The notes below the pieces were generated by a model. It saw only the letters and a list, made by a program, of their open reading frames with translations. It was not told where the DNA came from and did not search any database. From the NCBI GenBank assembly GCA_936920625.1, contig CAKZHC010000014.1, positions 1 through 64,000 of the forward strand: a DNA stretch of 64,000 nt. Direction: 5' to 3'. This stretch comes from an uncultured Enterobacteriaceae bacterium. GTDB lineage: Bacteria; Pseudomonadota; Gammaproteobacteria; Enterobacterales; Enterobacteriaceae. This document shows, one piece after another, positions 27,674 to 38,066 of the stretch; position 1 is the stretch's first letter; the number at the start of each line of letters is the position of its first letter. Made by a program: the position numbers and the translations under genes.

Positions 27674-29953
27674 CTAAAGTGGTTCAGTCTGTGCCTCTGC
27701 AACCGCCAGGGCAACCATGTTGATAATCCGCCGCACTGAAACAATTGGTGTTAAAATATGCACAGGACGGGACATTCCCATCAACACGGGCCCTACTGTC
27801 ATCACCTCTGGACTCGAGACTCTCAACAGGTTATAGCTGATGCGCGCTGCCTCCATATTGGGCATAATCAGTAAATTAGCGGCACCTTTCAGCGGGCTGT
27901 CTGGCATTAGCTCCTTGCGGATATGCTCAACCAGAGCAGCATCACCATGCATCTCCCCATCAATTTCAAGATGTGGTTCACGCTGTTGTATAAGTGCCAG
28001 CGCTTCACGCATCTTACGGGCAGAAGGATCATCAGCACTGCCAAAACTGGAATGTGAAAGCAGAGCAATCTTTGGCTCAAGACCAAAACGGCGAATGGCT
28101 TTGGCTGCCATTAGCGTCAGCTCCACCAGTGCATGTGCATCAGGGTTAGCATTAACATAAGTATCAGTGATAAATGTATTACCCGCAGGCAGCAACAATG
28201 CATTCATTGCACCGGCAACTTTGTTGTCCTGACGATAACCAAAGACACGTTCCACTACCCGGAAATGCTCATGATAATCGCCTATTGTACCGCAAATTAG
28301 TGCATCGGCTTCACCGCGCTGCACCATAATGGCACCAATAAGAGTGGTATTACCAATTACCTCACGACGAGCCTGTTCAACAGTAACGCCACGGCGTTTC
28401 ATTATCTGGTAATACTCACCCCAGTACGCGTTAAAGCGCGGGTCTGACTCATTATTTACCACCTCAAAATCGCTGCCTGGTTTGAGTTTTAACCCCTGCT
28501 GCTTCAGCCGCATCTCAATCACCCCAGGCCGCCCGATCAAAATGGGTTTAGACAGCCCCAGACTAATTAACTCCTGAGTTGCATGTAAAACACGACTGTC
28601 TTCGCCCTCTGCCAGCACCACGCGTTTGGGATCATTACGCGCCTGAAAGAAGACGGGTTTCATAAGTAGCGTCGTTTTATAGACAAATTCGCTCAGTTTT
28701 TCTCGGTAAGACTCCATATCTGAAATGGGACGACTCGCCACACCAGAATCCATCGCCGCCTGCGCTACTGCCGGAGCAATCCTCACTATCAGCCTTGGAT
28801 CAAAGGGCTTGGGTATCAGATAATCTGCACCAAAAGTCAAATTGCTATCCTGGTAAGCTAAAGCGACAACATCACTCTGCTCTGCCCGCGCCAGATCTGC
28901 AATAGCATGGACCGCAGCCAGCTTCATCTCTTCATTAATCGCTGTTGCACCAACATCCAGAGCACCACGAAAAATAAACGGGAAGCAGAGCACATTATTT
29001 ACCTGATTAGGATAGTCCGAACGGCCAGTACAGATGATAGCGTCCGGACGTACTGCTTTAGCCAGAGGAGGTAATATCTCCGGCTCAGGGTTGGCCAGTG
29101 CCAGAATGAGGGGATTACGGGCCATCTGCACTACCATCTCCTGACTGAGCAGCCCAGGCCCCGAGCAGCCAAGGAAGATATCGGCGCCTTCAATTGCTTC
29201 CTGCAACGTGCGCTTGCCATTATCTTTGATGGCATAAGCAGCTTTGGTTTCTGCCATCTCCGCCTCTCGCCCCTTCCAGATAACACCACTGGAATCGCAG
29301 ACGATAATGTTATCCTTTTTCATACCCAGTGCGACAAGCAGATTGAGACAGGCAATCGCCGACGCCCCCGCGCCCGACACCACCATACGCACCTGAGAAA
29401 TGGATTTGTTAACAATCTCCAGACCATTAATGACCGCTGCTGAGCAGATAATTGCCGTGCCATGCTGGTCATCGTGAAACACCGGGATACGCATGCGCTC
29501 GCGCAGTTTTTTTTCGATATAAAAACACTCCGGTGCCTTAATATCTTCAAGATTTATTCCGCCAAAAGTGGGTTCCAGCGCGGCGACCACATCAATAAAT
29601 TTATCAGCATCGAGCTCATCGACTTCAATATCAAAAACATCGATATCGGCAAATTTTTTGAACAGCACCCCCTTGCCCTCCATGACGGGCTTACCTGCCA
29701 GCGCGCCAATATTTCCAAGGCCCAGCACAGCGGTGCCATTAGAGATCACCGCAACCAGATTGCCACGGGCTGTATACTTATAAGCTGCCAGCGGATCGCG
29801 GGCAATTTCGAGGCAGGGTGCAGCAACGCCGGGGGAGTAAGCCAGTGCTAAATCCCGTTGAGTTGCCAGAGGTTTAGTGGCCGTGACCTGAATTTTTCCT
29901 GGATTTGGAAATTGATGAAAATCTAAAGCCTGCTGTTTCAGCTGCTCATCCAT
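27674..29953 (-). CDS. maeB: NADP-dependent malic enzyme
   Basis: A 759-residue two-part enzyme that decarboxylates malate to pyruvate with NADP+ reduction. The N-terminal malic-enzyme domain (about residues 1-425) includes LALAYSPGVAAPC, FHDDQHGTAI and the GAGASAIACL nucleotide-binding loop. The C-terminal phosphotransacetylase-like domain (about residues 430-759) is regulatory in the family. Length matches E. coli MaeB (759). The ATG at 29953 has GGAGTGG before it; an extension to 30040 does not match. It is convergent with hemF. Confidence 0.96.
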   Translation of the reverse strand: MDEQLKQQALDFHQFPNPGKIQVTATKPLATQRDLALAYSPGVAAPCLEIARDPLAAYKYTARGNLVAVISNGTAVLGLGNIGALAGKPVMEGKGVLFKKFADIDVFDIEVDELDADKFIDVVAALEPTFGGINLEDIKAPECFYIEKKLRERMRIPVFHDDQHGTAIICSAAVINGLEIVNKSISQVRMVVSGAGASAIACLNLLVALGMKKDNIIVCDSSGVIWKGREAEMAETKAAYAIKDNGKRTLQEAIEGADIFLGCSGPGLLSQEMVVQMARNPLILALANPEPEILPPLAKAVRPDAIICTGRSDYPNQVNNVLCFPFIFRGALDVGATAINEEMKLAAVHAIADLARAEQSDVVALAYQDSNLTFGADYLIPKPFDPRLIVRIAPAVAQAAMDSGVASRPISDMESYREKLSEFVYKTTLLMKPVFFQARNDPKRVVLAEGEDSRVLHATQELISLGLSKPILIGRPGVIEMRLKQQGLKLKPGSDFEVVNNESDPRFNAYWGEYYQIMKRRGVTVEQARREVIGNTTLIGAIMVQRGEADALICGTIGDYHEHFRVVERVFGYRQDNKVAGAMNALLLPAGNTFITDTYVNANPDAHALVELTLMAAKAIRRFGLEPKIALLSHSSFGSADDPSARKMREALALIQQREPHLEIDGEMHGDAALVEHIRKELMPDSPLKGAANLLIMPNMEAARISYNLLRVSSPEVMTVGPVLMGMSRPVHILTPIVSVRRIINMVALAVAEAQTEPL

Positions 29954-30040
29954 ATGCCACTCCTTACTGTTATTTTCGAAACAAGCTGCCCACATAGCGC
30001 TAACCCATCGCCAGAACAGCAATAAATGCAAAAAACACAC

Positions 30041-30627
30041 GCCAGATTACGCAATCACACTGATGATCGACTGTTGATCATAATATCAGCGTCCCAGCCA
30101 TCTTAAATGGAGGGGAATTAGCATATCGCATATCAGCTCTCAGCAGCCAGCGCGATACTACCCGCCTGCTGTGCTGTGAGAGTCTGTTTTTACCTCTGAT
30201 ATTGTTTTACCGGGCTATGACTAAATGCCGCCAGAAGAAGAATACCAACACGCCACCCACCAGAAAGTTATATCACTGATATGGACTGTTTTTCTAGCAA
30301 CTGAGACCCTGGGCGCCTACTTATTGTTGATTTCGCCCCGGCGGCCGGATGGCTTACGGCAACGTCACGATGGCACTAATACGGCTTTACCGGTAATTTG
30401 CAGCACTGAACATAATAAGAGTTACCAATAAATTGAGATAAAGCCCCAGCTGTCAAAAAGAGATCTGTTACGTGCCTGCTCAACAGGCGGCCTGTATACG
30501 ACCGCGGTACAGGTTACGGTGAATACACAATTCGCCGGGCAGATGGCAAAAAGTCAGTGTTAACAGAAAGAAAATTAACATATTGCTCTATTGTTTTTTT
30601 TGTTAAGATTCGTATCAGAGACAACTC
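30041..30627. other. Intergenic region maeB / MFS gene
   Basis: About 590 bases with no recognisable gene, becoming markedly AT-rich from about 30550 toward the transporter, the usual look of a junction with acquired DNA. Confidence 0.35.
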
Positions 30628-30804
30628 ATGGAAATAATAGGCATTATAGTGAAATACAAATTTCTGAGTATTGGTTCCAAACCAGCCAATATTAGCATCT
30701 CAGCATTATCGAATTATATTAAAAATACTCATAATAGTATTTCGGAAAAAGAGATAAAAACCATCCGTGTGTATGGTTTTACAGGGAAGAGTAATGCATC
30801 GTAA
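30628..30804 (+). CDS. Short ORF overlapping the MFS gene start
   Basis: A 58-codon frame runs from ATG 30628 to a TAA at 30802-30804, overlapping the start codon of the following transporter gene by 11 bases. The product is hydrophilic with no known family. The overlap would allow translational coupling, either as a leader peptide or as the 3' end of a truncated upstream cistron. No strong ribosome binding site is seen. Confidence 0.35.
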   Translation: MEIIGIIVKYKFLSIGSKPANISISALSNYIKNTHNSISEKEIKTIRVYGFTGKSNAS

Positions 30805-31930
30805 TAAGATAACATTAGTATTTCTTGCTTCTTTTCTAATATCGTTTGCATATGGTATTATACTCACTCTGCCCTTATACCTTACGGAAAATTTAAAATA
30901 CAACCTCTCTTTTTCTGGTAAAGTTATTTCACTCGGTTTTGCAGGCGTTATTTCTTCATTTATTATTATCCATCTTATGAAGTCTAAAATAAAAAGTGAA
31001 ATACTAGCAGCGCTGGGATGTTTCATTTACGCATTCTCTGTTTTTTTAATTTTGTCTGAAAATAGCACTGTTTTACTGTGTGCAGGAGTACTTTTTGGTA
31101 TGGGCTGGGGAATGATCTATACGATGGGGCCGATTATCGTATCTGAATTGAGTACCGACGCCAGTCGCAGCCGCCACTTTAGCTATATCTCTGCCTTTAA
31201 TATGCTCGGTTCAGGCATCGCACCAGCCATCACTAAACAGCTAATTAATTATAATATCCCGCTTACATATGCATTTTACCTTGCATGTCTGCTATCTTTA
31301 ATCGCAATGTTTTTGTTTGGCTTTTACAGGCTGGGAAAGGTTAAAAAATCTGTTGTTACCACTTCATCAGTCAAAATAGCTACTGACATTACCACTATTT
31401 TGTGTCTGATGATGGTGTTCCTTGGTGCCTGCATTTTTAGCTCGATGATGAATTTTCAGACGTTAATCGCCGGGCATAAAGGGCTGGATTTTTCATTTTT
31501 CTACATCACCTATACACTCGCAGTCATCTTGTCCAGATTTACGCTAGCCAGTTTTATTTCGAGATTCGAGAGAAAATTAGTTATATGTTTCCTGTTAATA
31601 ATGATGTCCGCATCTGTTTTTTTGTTCATTTATATTGAAAACAATATTGATTACATTGTGCCCTCAGCACTTTTAGGTATCTCCTATGGTCTGGTTTACC
31701 CACTCATCCAGGCAGAATCGGTGAGTTCTGCAACCACTAATGAAGAAAGAAAGCGTATCCTGACTCTGTTTAGCCTTTTTTATTTTGTGGGGATTTATTG
31801 TTTTCCTTATTTGTATTCAATCACGATTTCACGCTTTGGATTTCAGTTTTCATTTATAATTTTAAGCATATTCGCATTAACAGAGTTTTTATTCTCTACA
31901 GGACTTTTAATAACAAAAAGAAAAACGTAA
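30794..31930 (+). CDS. Major facilitator superfamily transporter
   Basis: A 378-residue inner-membrane protein with about twelve hydrophobic helices and an MFS layout, including GMGWGMIYTMGP in the N-terminal half and LLGISYGLVYP in the C-terminal half. The substrate is unknown; exporters of small metabolites or siderophores have a similar size. The ATG at 30794 follows GGAAGAG. The gene is clearly more AT-rich than its neighbours and sits between maeB and talA, which are nearly adjacent in E. coli, so it was probably acquired by transfer. I do not recognise a specific subfamily. Confidence 0.75.
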   Translation: MHRNKITLVFLASFLISFAYGIILTLPLYLTENLKYNLSFSGKVISLGFAGVISSFIIIHLMKSKIKSEILAALGCFIYAFSVFLILSENSTVLLCAGVLFGMGWGMIYTMGPIIVSELSTDASRSRHFSYISAFNMLGSGIAPAITKQLINYNIPLTYAFYLACLLSLIAMFLFGFYRLGKVKKSVVTTSSVKIATDITTILCLMMVFLGACIFSSMMNFQTLIAGHKGLDFSFFYITYTLAVILSRFTLASFISRFERKLVICFLLIMMSASVFLFIYIENNIDYIVPSALLGISYGLVYPLIQAESVSSATTNEERKRILTLFSLFYFVGIYCFPYLYSITISRFGFQFSFIILSIFALTEFLFSTGLLITKRKT

Positions 31931-32480
31931 TGTCAGACCATTACAAAAGAAACGACAGCGGGCGAAATACGCCGGCCCGCACCGTTAATAATGTACAAGC
32001 AGCAGGCCCACTGTTAACAGCTCACCGTGGCCAGTGCATTTCCTCTGGTAGCTTTAACCGTCAATACACCTCATTACCACGCCATGGCAGGATAAACAGC
32101 ACCGGCACTACAGATGACAAGCCATTACCCATACTATCGCTAGCAGTGATTTACCCCCATCCGGGGATAACAAAGCACTGTAAACGCCCATAACAGCAGG
32201 AACGGGCAGAGAATGTAAGATCTGCTACCCTTTGCAGGAGGGACACCTGCTTACCCCCGTCCGCCTGTTCACGACATTAGCTCATACGGCGGGCAAACCA
32301 GATATCCCGTGTTGTCTATTCCGGTACACCCCGCCACAACTGGCGTGGCTCATAACAGATAAGCCGGACGTAGGGCAGAAAACAGGCCAGCTCACGTGCC
32401 TGAATCACTGCCATCATATTTGCCAGAAAAGAAGATAGCCTGCCATAACGCTGTAAATCAGTATACCAAGGAGTTACGTC
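31931..32480. other. Intergenic region MFS gene / talA
   Basis: About 550 bases without a recognisable gene. Base composition returns to the genome norm here, marking the far side of the AT-rich insertion. Confidence 0.35.
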
Positions 32481-33431
32481 ATGAATCAGCTTGATGCATT
32501 AAAACAGTACACTATCGTTGTGGCGGATAGTGGTGACATCGAATCTATTCGCCAATATCACCCGCAGGATTCTACTACCAATCCTTCACTGATTCTGAAG
32601 GCAGCAGGCATCCGTACATATAAACATTTGATAGATGATGCTGTTGTGCGTGCTAAAAAACAGGGAGGCAGCAAAAAAACTCAGATAATCAACGCCAGCG
32701 ACCAGGTAGCAATCAATTTGGGCAGCGAAATCGTCAGGCATATTCCGGGCCGTGTTTCAACCGAAGTGGACGCCCGCCTGTCTTTTGATCGCGGCATGTG
32801 CGTGGCGAAAGCTGAAAAACTAGTTCGCATGTATGAAGAAAACGGTGTTGATCGCTCGCGAGTCCTTATCAAACTGGCCTCTACCTGGGAGGGAATTCGC
32901 GCCGCGGAGGAGCTGGAGGAGAACAAAATCAACTGTAACCTTACGCTGCTATTCTCGTTTGCACAGGCTCGTGCCTGTGCAGAAGCGGGCGTATTTCTGA
33001 TCTCACCCTTCGTCGGGCGAATTTACGACTGGTATAACGACCGTCAGCCTCTCAGCCCTTATGTGGCAGATGATGATCCGGGCGTCAAATCCGTCCGTCA
33101 CATTTACGACTATTACAAAAAACATCGCTACAACACCGTCATCATGGGAGCCAGCTTTCGCAAAACCGAACAGATTCTGGCGCTGGCAGGCTATGATCGT
33201 CTAACGATTTCACCCGATCTGTTAAAAGAACTACAGACTAACGCAGGGCCAGTTGAACGTATGCTTTCACCCCAAGCGTCGTACTATAACCCGCCAGCAC
33301 CCCTTTCTGAGGCTGAATTTCGCTGGCAGCATAATCAGGACCCCATGGCGGTAGAAAAACTGGCGGAAGGTATTCGCTCCTTCGCCAGCGCGCAACAACA
33401 ACTTGAAGATATGTTAGCAGCACGACTCTGA
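32481..33431 (+). CDS. talA: Transaldolase A
   Basis: A 316-residue pentose-phosphate-pathway enzyme (316 in E. coli TalA) that transfers a dihydroxyacetone unit between sugar phosphates. The Schiff-base lysine is in IKLASTWEGIRAAEEL near residue 132, and TTNPSL and VSTEVDARLSFD are conserved. An AAGGAG site precedes the ATG. It is 80 bases upstream of tktB, as in the E. coli talA-tktB operon. Confidence 0.95.
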   Translation: MNQLDALKQYTIVVADSGDIESIRQYHPQDSTTNPSLILKAAGIRTYKHLIDDAVVRAKKQGGSKKTQIINASDQVAINLGSEIVRHIPGRVSTEVDARLSFDRGMCVAKAEKLVRMYEENGVDRSRVLIKLASTWEGIRAAEELEENKINCNLTLLFSFAQARACAEAGVFLISPFVGRIYDWYNDRQPLSPYVADDDPGVKSVRHIYDYYKKHRYNTVIMGASFRKTEQILALAGYDRLTISPDLLKELQTNAGPVERMLSPQASYYNPPAPLSEAEFRWQHNQDPMAVEKLAEGIRSFASAQQQLEDMLAARL

Positions 33432-33510
33432 GCAGTCGCAGACACAGCAATGACCTTTGTTGCGCTGTCAGAACGATACCCAGCCCATCTCAACTGTCAC
33501 GGAGAATATC

Positions 33511-35511
33511 ATGCCCACACGCAGAGAACTGGCTAACGCAATTCGCGCACTCAGTATGGATGCCGTCCAGAGAGCAAAATCAGGCCATCCTGGCGCCCCC
33601 ATGGGTATGGCGGATATTGCAGAAGTACTCTGGCGTGATTTTCTTAAACATAATCCTGAAAATCCCACCTGGAGTAATCGGGACCGGTTTGTACTCTCTA
33701 ACGGGCACGCTGCCATGCTACTGTATTCGCTGTTACATCTTACGGGGTATGATCTGCCAATGGCAGAGCTAAAACGCCTGCGTCAGCTTCACTCGCACAC
33801 ACCAGGACACCCTGAGAAGGAACTAACCCCAGGCGTCGAAACCACTACCGGCCCGCTGGGGCAGGGAATAGCCAATGCCGTCGGTCTGGCCATTGCTGAA
33901 CGCACTCTGGCTGCACAGTTCAACCGTCCGGGGCATCAGATTGTTGATCATCATACCTGGCTATTTATGGGCGATGGCTGCCTGATGGAAGGGATCTCTC
34001 ACGAGGCCTGCTCTCTGGCAGGTACACTGAAGCTCGGTAAGCTGATTGGCTTTTATGACAGCAACGGCATCTCAATTGACGGTAAGGTTAAGGGCTGGTT
34101 TACCGATGACACCCCAGGCCGATTTGAAGCTTACCACTGGCACGTTATCCGCGATATCGATGGTCACAACAGTCAGGCAGTAGCGGAGGCGATAAAAGAA
34201 GCACAACAAGTCACCGATAAACCCTCGCTACTGATTTGTCACACCACTATTGGTTTTGGCTCCCCGCATAAAGCCGGGACGGAGGAAGTACACGGCACAG
34301 CGCTTGGTGAAGAGGAGGTTGCGGCAACTCGCAAACAGTTAGGCTGGCACTATCCTCCATTTGAAATCCCCACAAACATTTACGCAGAATGGGATGCCAG
34401 ATCCCGTGGGCACGAATACGAATCACGCTGGCAGAAAACCTTTTCCGCTTGTAAGAAAGCCCACCCGCGGCTGGCGGCGGAATTCATCCGGCGCCAACAG
34501 GGAGATATGCCACAGAACTGGATGAAAGCAACCGACAGGTTCATTGCACAATTGCAGGCAAAACCACAAAACATCGCCAGCCGCAAAGCTTCACAGAATA
34601 CCCTGGATGTTTATGGTGAATTGCTGCCGGAACTGCTCGGGGGCTCAGCCGATCTGGCCCCCAGCAATCTGATACTATGGTCTGGTTCGAAACCATTAAC
34701 TGAAGATAGTGCTGGAAATTATATCCACTATGGCGTGCGTGAATTCGGTATGACCGCTATTGCTAACGGTATCGCTCACCATGGAGGATTTATCCCCTAC
34801 AGCGCCACCTTCCTGACATTTGTCGAATATGCCCGGAATGCCGTACGTATGGCCGCACTAATGAAGGCACGCCAGATCCTTGTATATACCCGCGACTCTA
34901 TCGGACTGGGGGGAGATGGCCCAACGCACCAGCCGGTTGAACAGCTCGCCAGCCTGCGTATGACACCAAATCTTAGCGTCTGGCGCCCCTGTGACTAGGT
35001 TGAAACCGCTGTGGCATGGAAGGAGGCAGTCGCACGCCACCACGGCCCTACCGCGCTGATTTTGTCACGTCAGAACTTAACGCAAGCAACGCGCACACAG
35101 GCCTAGGTAAGTCACATTGAGCGCGGCGGTTATGCGCTCAAGGATTGCGATGGCACACCACAGGTGATTCTGATTGCCACAGGCTCTGAAGTAACGATAA
35201 CACTGCTGGCTGCCGAAAAGCTGATAAGTGAGGGATACCGGGTGCGCGTAGTTTCTATGCCATGTACTGACCGATTTGACCATCAGGACGCGGCGTGGCG
35301 GGAATCCGTACTGCCTTCAGCAGTGACAGCGCGGGTAGCGGTAGAAGCAGGTGTGCCGGAATACTGGTATAAATATGTTGGCCTCAATGGCAAAATTGCA
35401 GGCATCAGCACCTTTGGTGAATCAGCCACCGCCGAAGACCTGTTCCCCGCCTTTGGGTTTACCGTTGAAAACGTGGTTAATCATGCTAAGACACTGCTCA
35501 ATTACTGCTAA
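33511..35511 (+). pseudogene. tktB: Transketolase, interrupted by two in-frame TAG codons
   Basis: A single frame from ATG 33511 (preceded by ACGGAGAA) to TAA 35509-35511 encodes a full transketolase of 666 codons, with 667 residues in E. coli TktB. It is interrupted by TAG at 34996-34998 and at 35104-35106. The thiamine-diphosphate motif GDGCLMEGISHEA is intact, as are the start segment RELANAIRALSMDAVQ and the C-terminal domain. Both TAGs stand where relatives have glutamine (WRPCD-Q-VETAV, and the Q before the ARGGY-type segment), so each is a CAG-to-TAG change. No frameshift is present. The truncated product of 495 residues would lack the C-terminal domain. Read-through by an amber-suppressing tRNA-Gln would rescue it, but crr ends normally in TAG. 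Confidence 0.9.
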
Positions 35512-35590
35512 TGTGCTGTACATAAATACCCTCGTTATTCGGCTGACGGGGATGAGATACATGACAGCCTGGCAGATACTACCCGCTGAG

Positions 35591-35616
35591 ACTCCCTCCG
35601 GGCGGGCGGAGGGAGT
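35591..35616. terminator. Strong hairpin between tktB and ansP
   Basis: A perfect 10-bp inverted repeat, ACTCCCTCCG / CGGAGGGAGT, with a 6-base loop, between convergent genes. No T-run follows on either strand, so it may work with Rho or as a 3'-end stabiliser. Confidence 0.5.
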
Positions 35617-35643
35617 TCGCTGTGATAACACAAGCGACGTTAA

Positions 35644-37107
35644 TTAATGCTGTTTTTGAGAGTCAATCTCGTGCTGTTGCAGAATTTGTTTGACGCGTTT
35701 ACGTACACCAAACCAGCCCCAAACCAGCAACACAATCAAAAGCGGTATAGCAGCCACGGTCCAGGTACCCTCTGGATAGTCGAAGGCCATCAGTACGACT
35801 ACCGCTGCCAAAAATACCAGCGTCAGCCAGGCAGTAAAAGGTGCACCGGGCATTTTGAAACTAACATATTCAGCCTTACCCGCTTTTATCGCTTTACGTA
35901 AACGCATCTGGCAGAGAACAATAAAACCCCAGCAGGAAACGATCCCTATAGAGGCCAGGTTAAGCACGATTTCAAATACTTTGTTCGGCACAATATAGTT
36001 GAGATACACCCCGACTGCATAAACCGCAGTGGTGGCCAAAATACCCATATAGGGGACCTGGTTACCGTTCATCATTGCCAGAAATTTTGGCGCCGATCCC
36101 CCATTTGACATTGAGCGTAGTATCCGCCCTGTGGCATAAAGCCCGGAGTTAAGACTCGACAGTGCAGCTGTAAGCACAACAACATTCATGATGCTGTCAA
36201 CATAGGGCACACCGAGTTTGGAGAAAAAAGTGACAAAAGGGCTCTCACCCGCCCGGTACACGTCCCAGGGCAACAATAAAACCAACAGCAACACCGAACC
36301 AACATAAAACAGTGCAATACGCCAGATAACGCTATTAATGGCTTTGGGTACAATGTTTTTAGCATCCTTACATTCACCCGCAGCAACCCCAACCATTTCA
36401 GTAGCCGCAAAAGCAAAAACAACGCCCTGCGTCAGCGCAAAGGCGGGCAGTATCCCTTTAGGAAAGATGCCACCATTATCACGAATCAGGCTGAGCCCGG
36501 TAGTATGGCCATCTAATGGATGACCGGATCCCAAAAACACGACGCCGACAATCAGAAATATAACGATGGTGAGTACTTTAATCAGGGCAAACCAAAACTC
36601 CATTTCCGCGAACCACTTAACACCAATCAGATTCATCACCGTGATAATAGCCAGCGCACCAAGCGCGAAGATCCATTGCGGAACATCGACAAAAGCACCC
36701 CAGTAGTGCATATAAAGCGAGACCGCCGTAATGTCAGCAATCCCTGTCATCGCCCAGTTCAAAAAATACATCCAGCCTGCTACATAGGATGCTTTTTCGC
36801 CCATGAATTCACGCGCATAAGAAACAAAGCTGCCACTCGAAGGCCGGTGCAATACCAGCTCGCCAAGAGCACGCACGATGAAAAAAGAGAAAATACCGCA
36901 GATTAGATAGACCAGAGCGAGTGCTGGTCCCGCAAGCTGGAGCCGTTCACCTGTTCCCAGAAAAAGGCCTGTGCCTATTGCTCCTCCAATAGCTATCATC
37001 TGAACCTGACGGTTACTCATTGCCTGCTGATAGCCGGAATCATGTGAATTTAACCACCGCCTCCGGGCGGCACGTCTTGCTATTATCAGATGTTCTTCCT
37101 GATGCAT
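35644..37107 (-). CDS. ansP: L-asparagine permease
   Basis: A 487-residue, 12-helix amino-acid permease (APC family). It matches E. coli AnsP along its length, including RRWLN, NRQVQMIAIGGAIGTGLFLG, HRPSSGSFVSYAREF, WAMTGI.DITAV and SLNSGLYATGRILRSM. It imports asparagine with protons; specificity is inferred from similarity. The start at ATG 37107 has AGGT upstream; a TTG two codons earlier is the alternative. In E. coli ansP is elsewhere on the chromosome, so its place beside tktB reflects a lineage-specific arrangement. Confidence 0.88.
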   Translation of the reverse strand: MHQEEHLIIARRAARRRWLNSHDSGYQQAMSNRQVQMIAIGGAIGTGLFLGTGERLQLAGPALALVYLICGIFSFFIVRALGELVLHRPSSGSFVSYAREFMGEKASYVAGWMYFLNWAMTGIADITAVSLYMHYWGAFVDVPQWIFALGALAIITVMNLIGVKWFAEMEFWFALIKVLTIVIFLIVGVVFLGSGHPLDGHTTGLSLIRDNGGIFPKGILPAFALTQGVVFAFAATEMVGVAAGECKDAKNIVPKAINSVIWRIALFYVGSVLLLVLLLPWDVYRAGESPFVTFFSKLGVPYVDSIMNVVVLTAALSSLNSGLYATGRILRSMSNGGSAPKFLAMMNGNQVPYMGILATTAVYAVGVYLNYIVPNKVFEIVLNLASIGIVSCWGFIVLCQMRLRKAIKAGKAEYVSFKMPGAPFTAWLTLVFLAAVVVLMAFDYPEGTWTVAAIPLLIVLLVWGWFGVRKRVKQILQQHEIDSQKQH

Positions 37108-37737
37108 TTTCAATACCTGGTCATTTGTTTTATTTATATGCGCTCATCATTTGGGATTCACGCTTTCAATTATCACAATAAGATGAATAAGTTATATTAC
37201 AGCCACCACAGTTTTACTTAACATTGCAGATACCCCTCGCGCCGGGAATCCTGCCCCACTCTGAACTGATGCTAATCCTTGCGGCAGGGATGATACATGC
37301 TGATAAAATTCAAATCGCCATATATTACACTCATATCTAATGAGCTTACTGGCAAAAACAACCTGCTAGTCTAAACTAAAATCGTTCAGGTTTGGACAAA
37401 GTTTTGTATAAGAAGCAGCCACACAGCATAAACCGAATAGCGTTTTAATTTAAAAACGAGGTTATGCAAAAAGTTAGCAGCATCCTAATCAGACAATTTA
37501 TCCTCCCGCACCTGGCCCGGCCACTATGTGAGTCAGGGCTAATTTTTATGGCTGCTATGGTCATAACTTACCAGCGCGGAACTATGCTATCAGGGAATGC
37601 TAATAACCTGGGGGTAATAATTACTCTGACTAATAGAAAATAAGAGAATGCTCTCAAAAAACGAGATGAGACCCAATGCCACTTACGATCAGTTAGCCAG
37701 AAAATGCCCATGATTACCAACTGCCATCAAGCAGGAT
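37108..37737. other. Gap between ansP and the yffB region
   Basis: About 630 bases with no recognisable gene on either strand. In E. coli narQ and acrD lie in this interval; I see no trace of either. Confidence 0.4.
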
Positions 37738-37968
37738 TTATTTGGCGATGATAACAATGTCATAACTGCCACTATCACTATCGATATGGGTTGTGGCATC
37801 CGGATGATCGGTCAGAACAGCTTCTACCACCCGATTAAACTGATCACAACGGCTCTCTTTAACACGTCTTATCACAATAACAGACTGATTTTCTTCGACT
37901 TTATGCACTGAAGAATTTTCCATATAATTCACTATATTACTCTCCCCAATAAAACGACCCTCTGCCAT
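37738..37968 (-). CDS. Small hypothetical protein
   Basis: A 76-codon frame starting at ATG 37968 after AAGGTAG; a GTG at 37932 after GGGGAGAG is an alternative and perhaps better start. The product is acidic and soluble, with an alternating pattern (VIVIRRVKES, HIDSDSGSYDIVIIAK) suggesting a small alpha/beta fold ending in a buried strand. I do not recognise a family. It is divergent from yffB. Confidence 0.45.
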   Translation of the reverse strand: MAEGRFIGESNIVNYMENSSVHKVEENQSVIVIRRVKESRCDQFNRVVEAVLTDHPDATTHIDSDSGSYDIVIIAK

Positions 37969-38066
37969 CACATCTGCTACCTTAATCCCGGCACTTCTGT
38001 AAACTAACGCATTTGCAAATCAATAATGTTGAGTATGATCCCTATTTCACGAAGGAAATCGGCAAA

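Noticed and set aside
34996..35106. Genome-wide reassignment of TAG
   Set aside because: crr ends in TAG at the expected position and no other gene in the window shows internal TAG in an otherwise intact frame.
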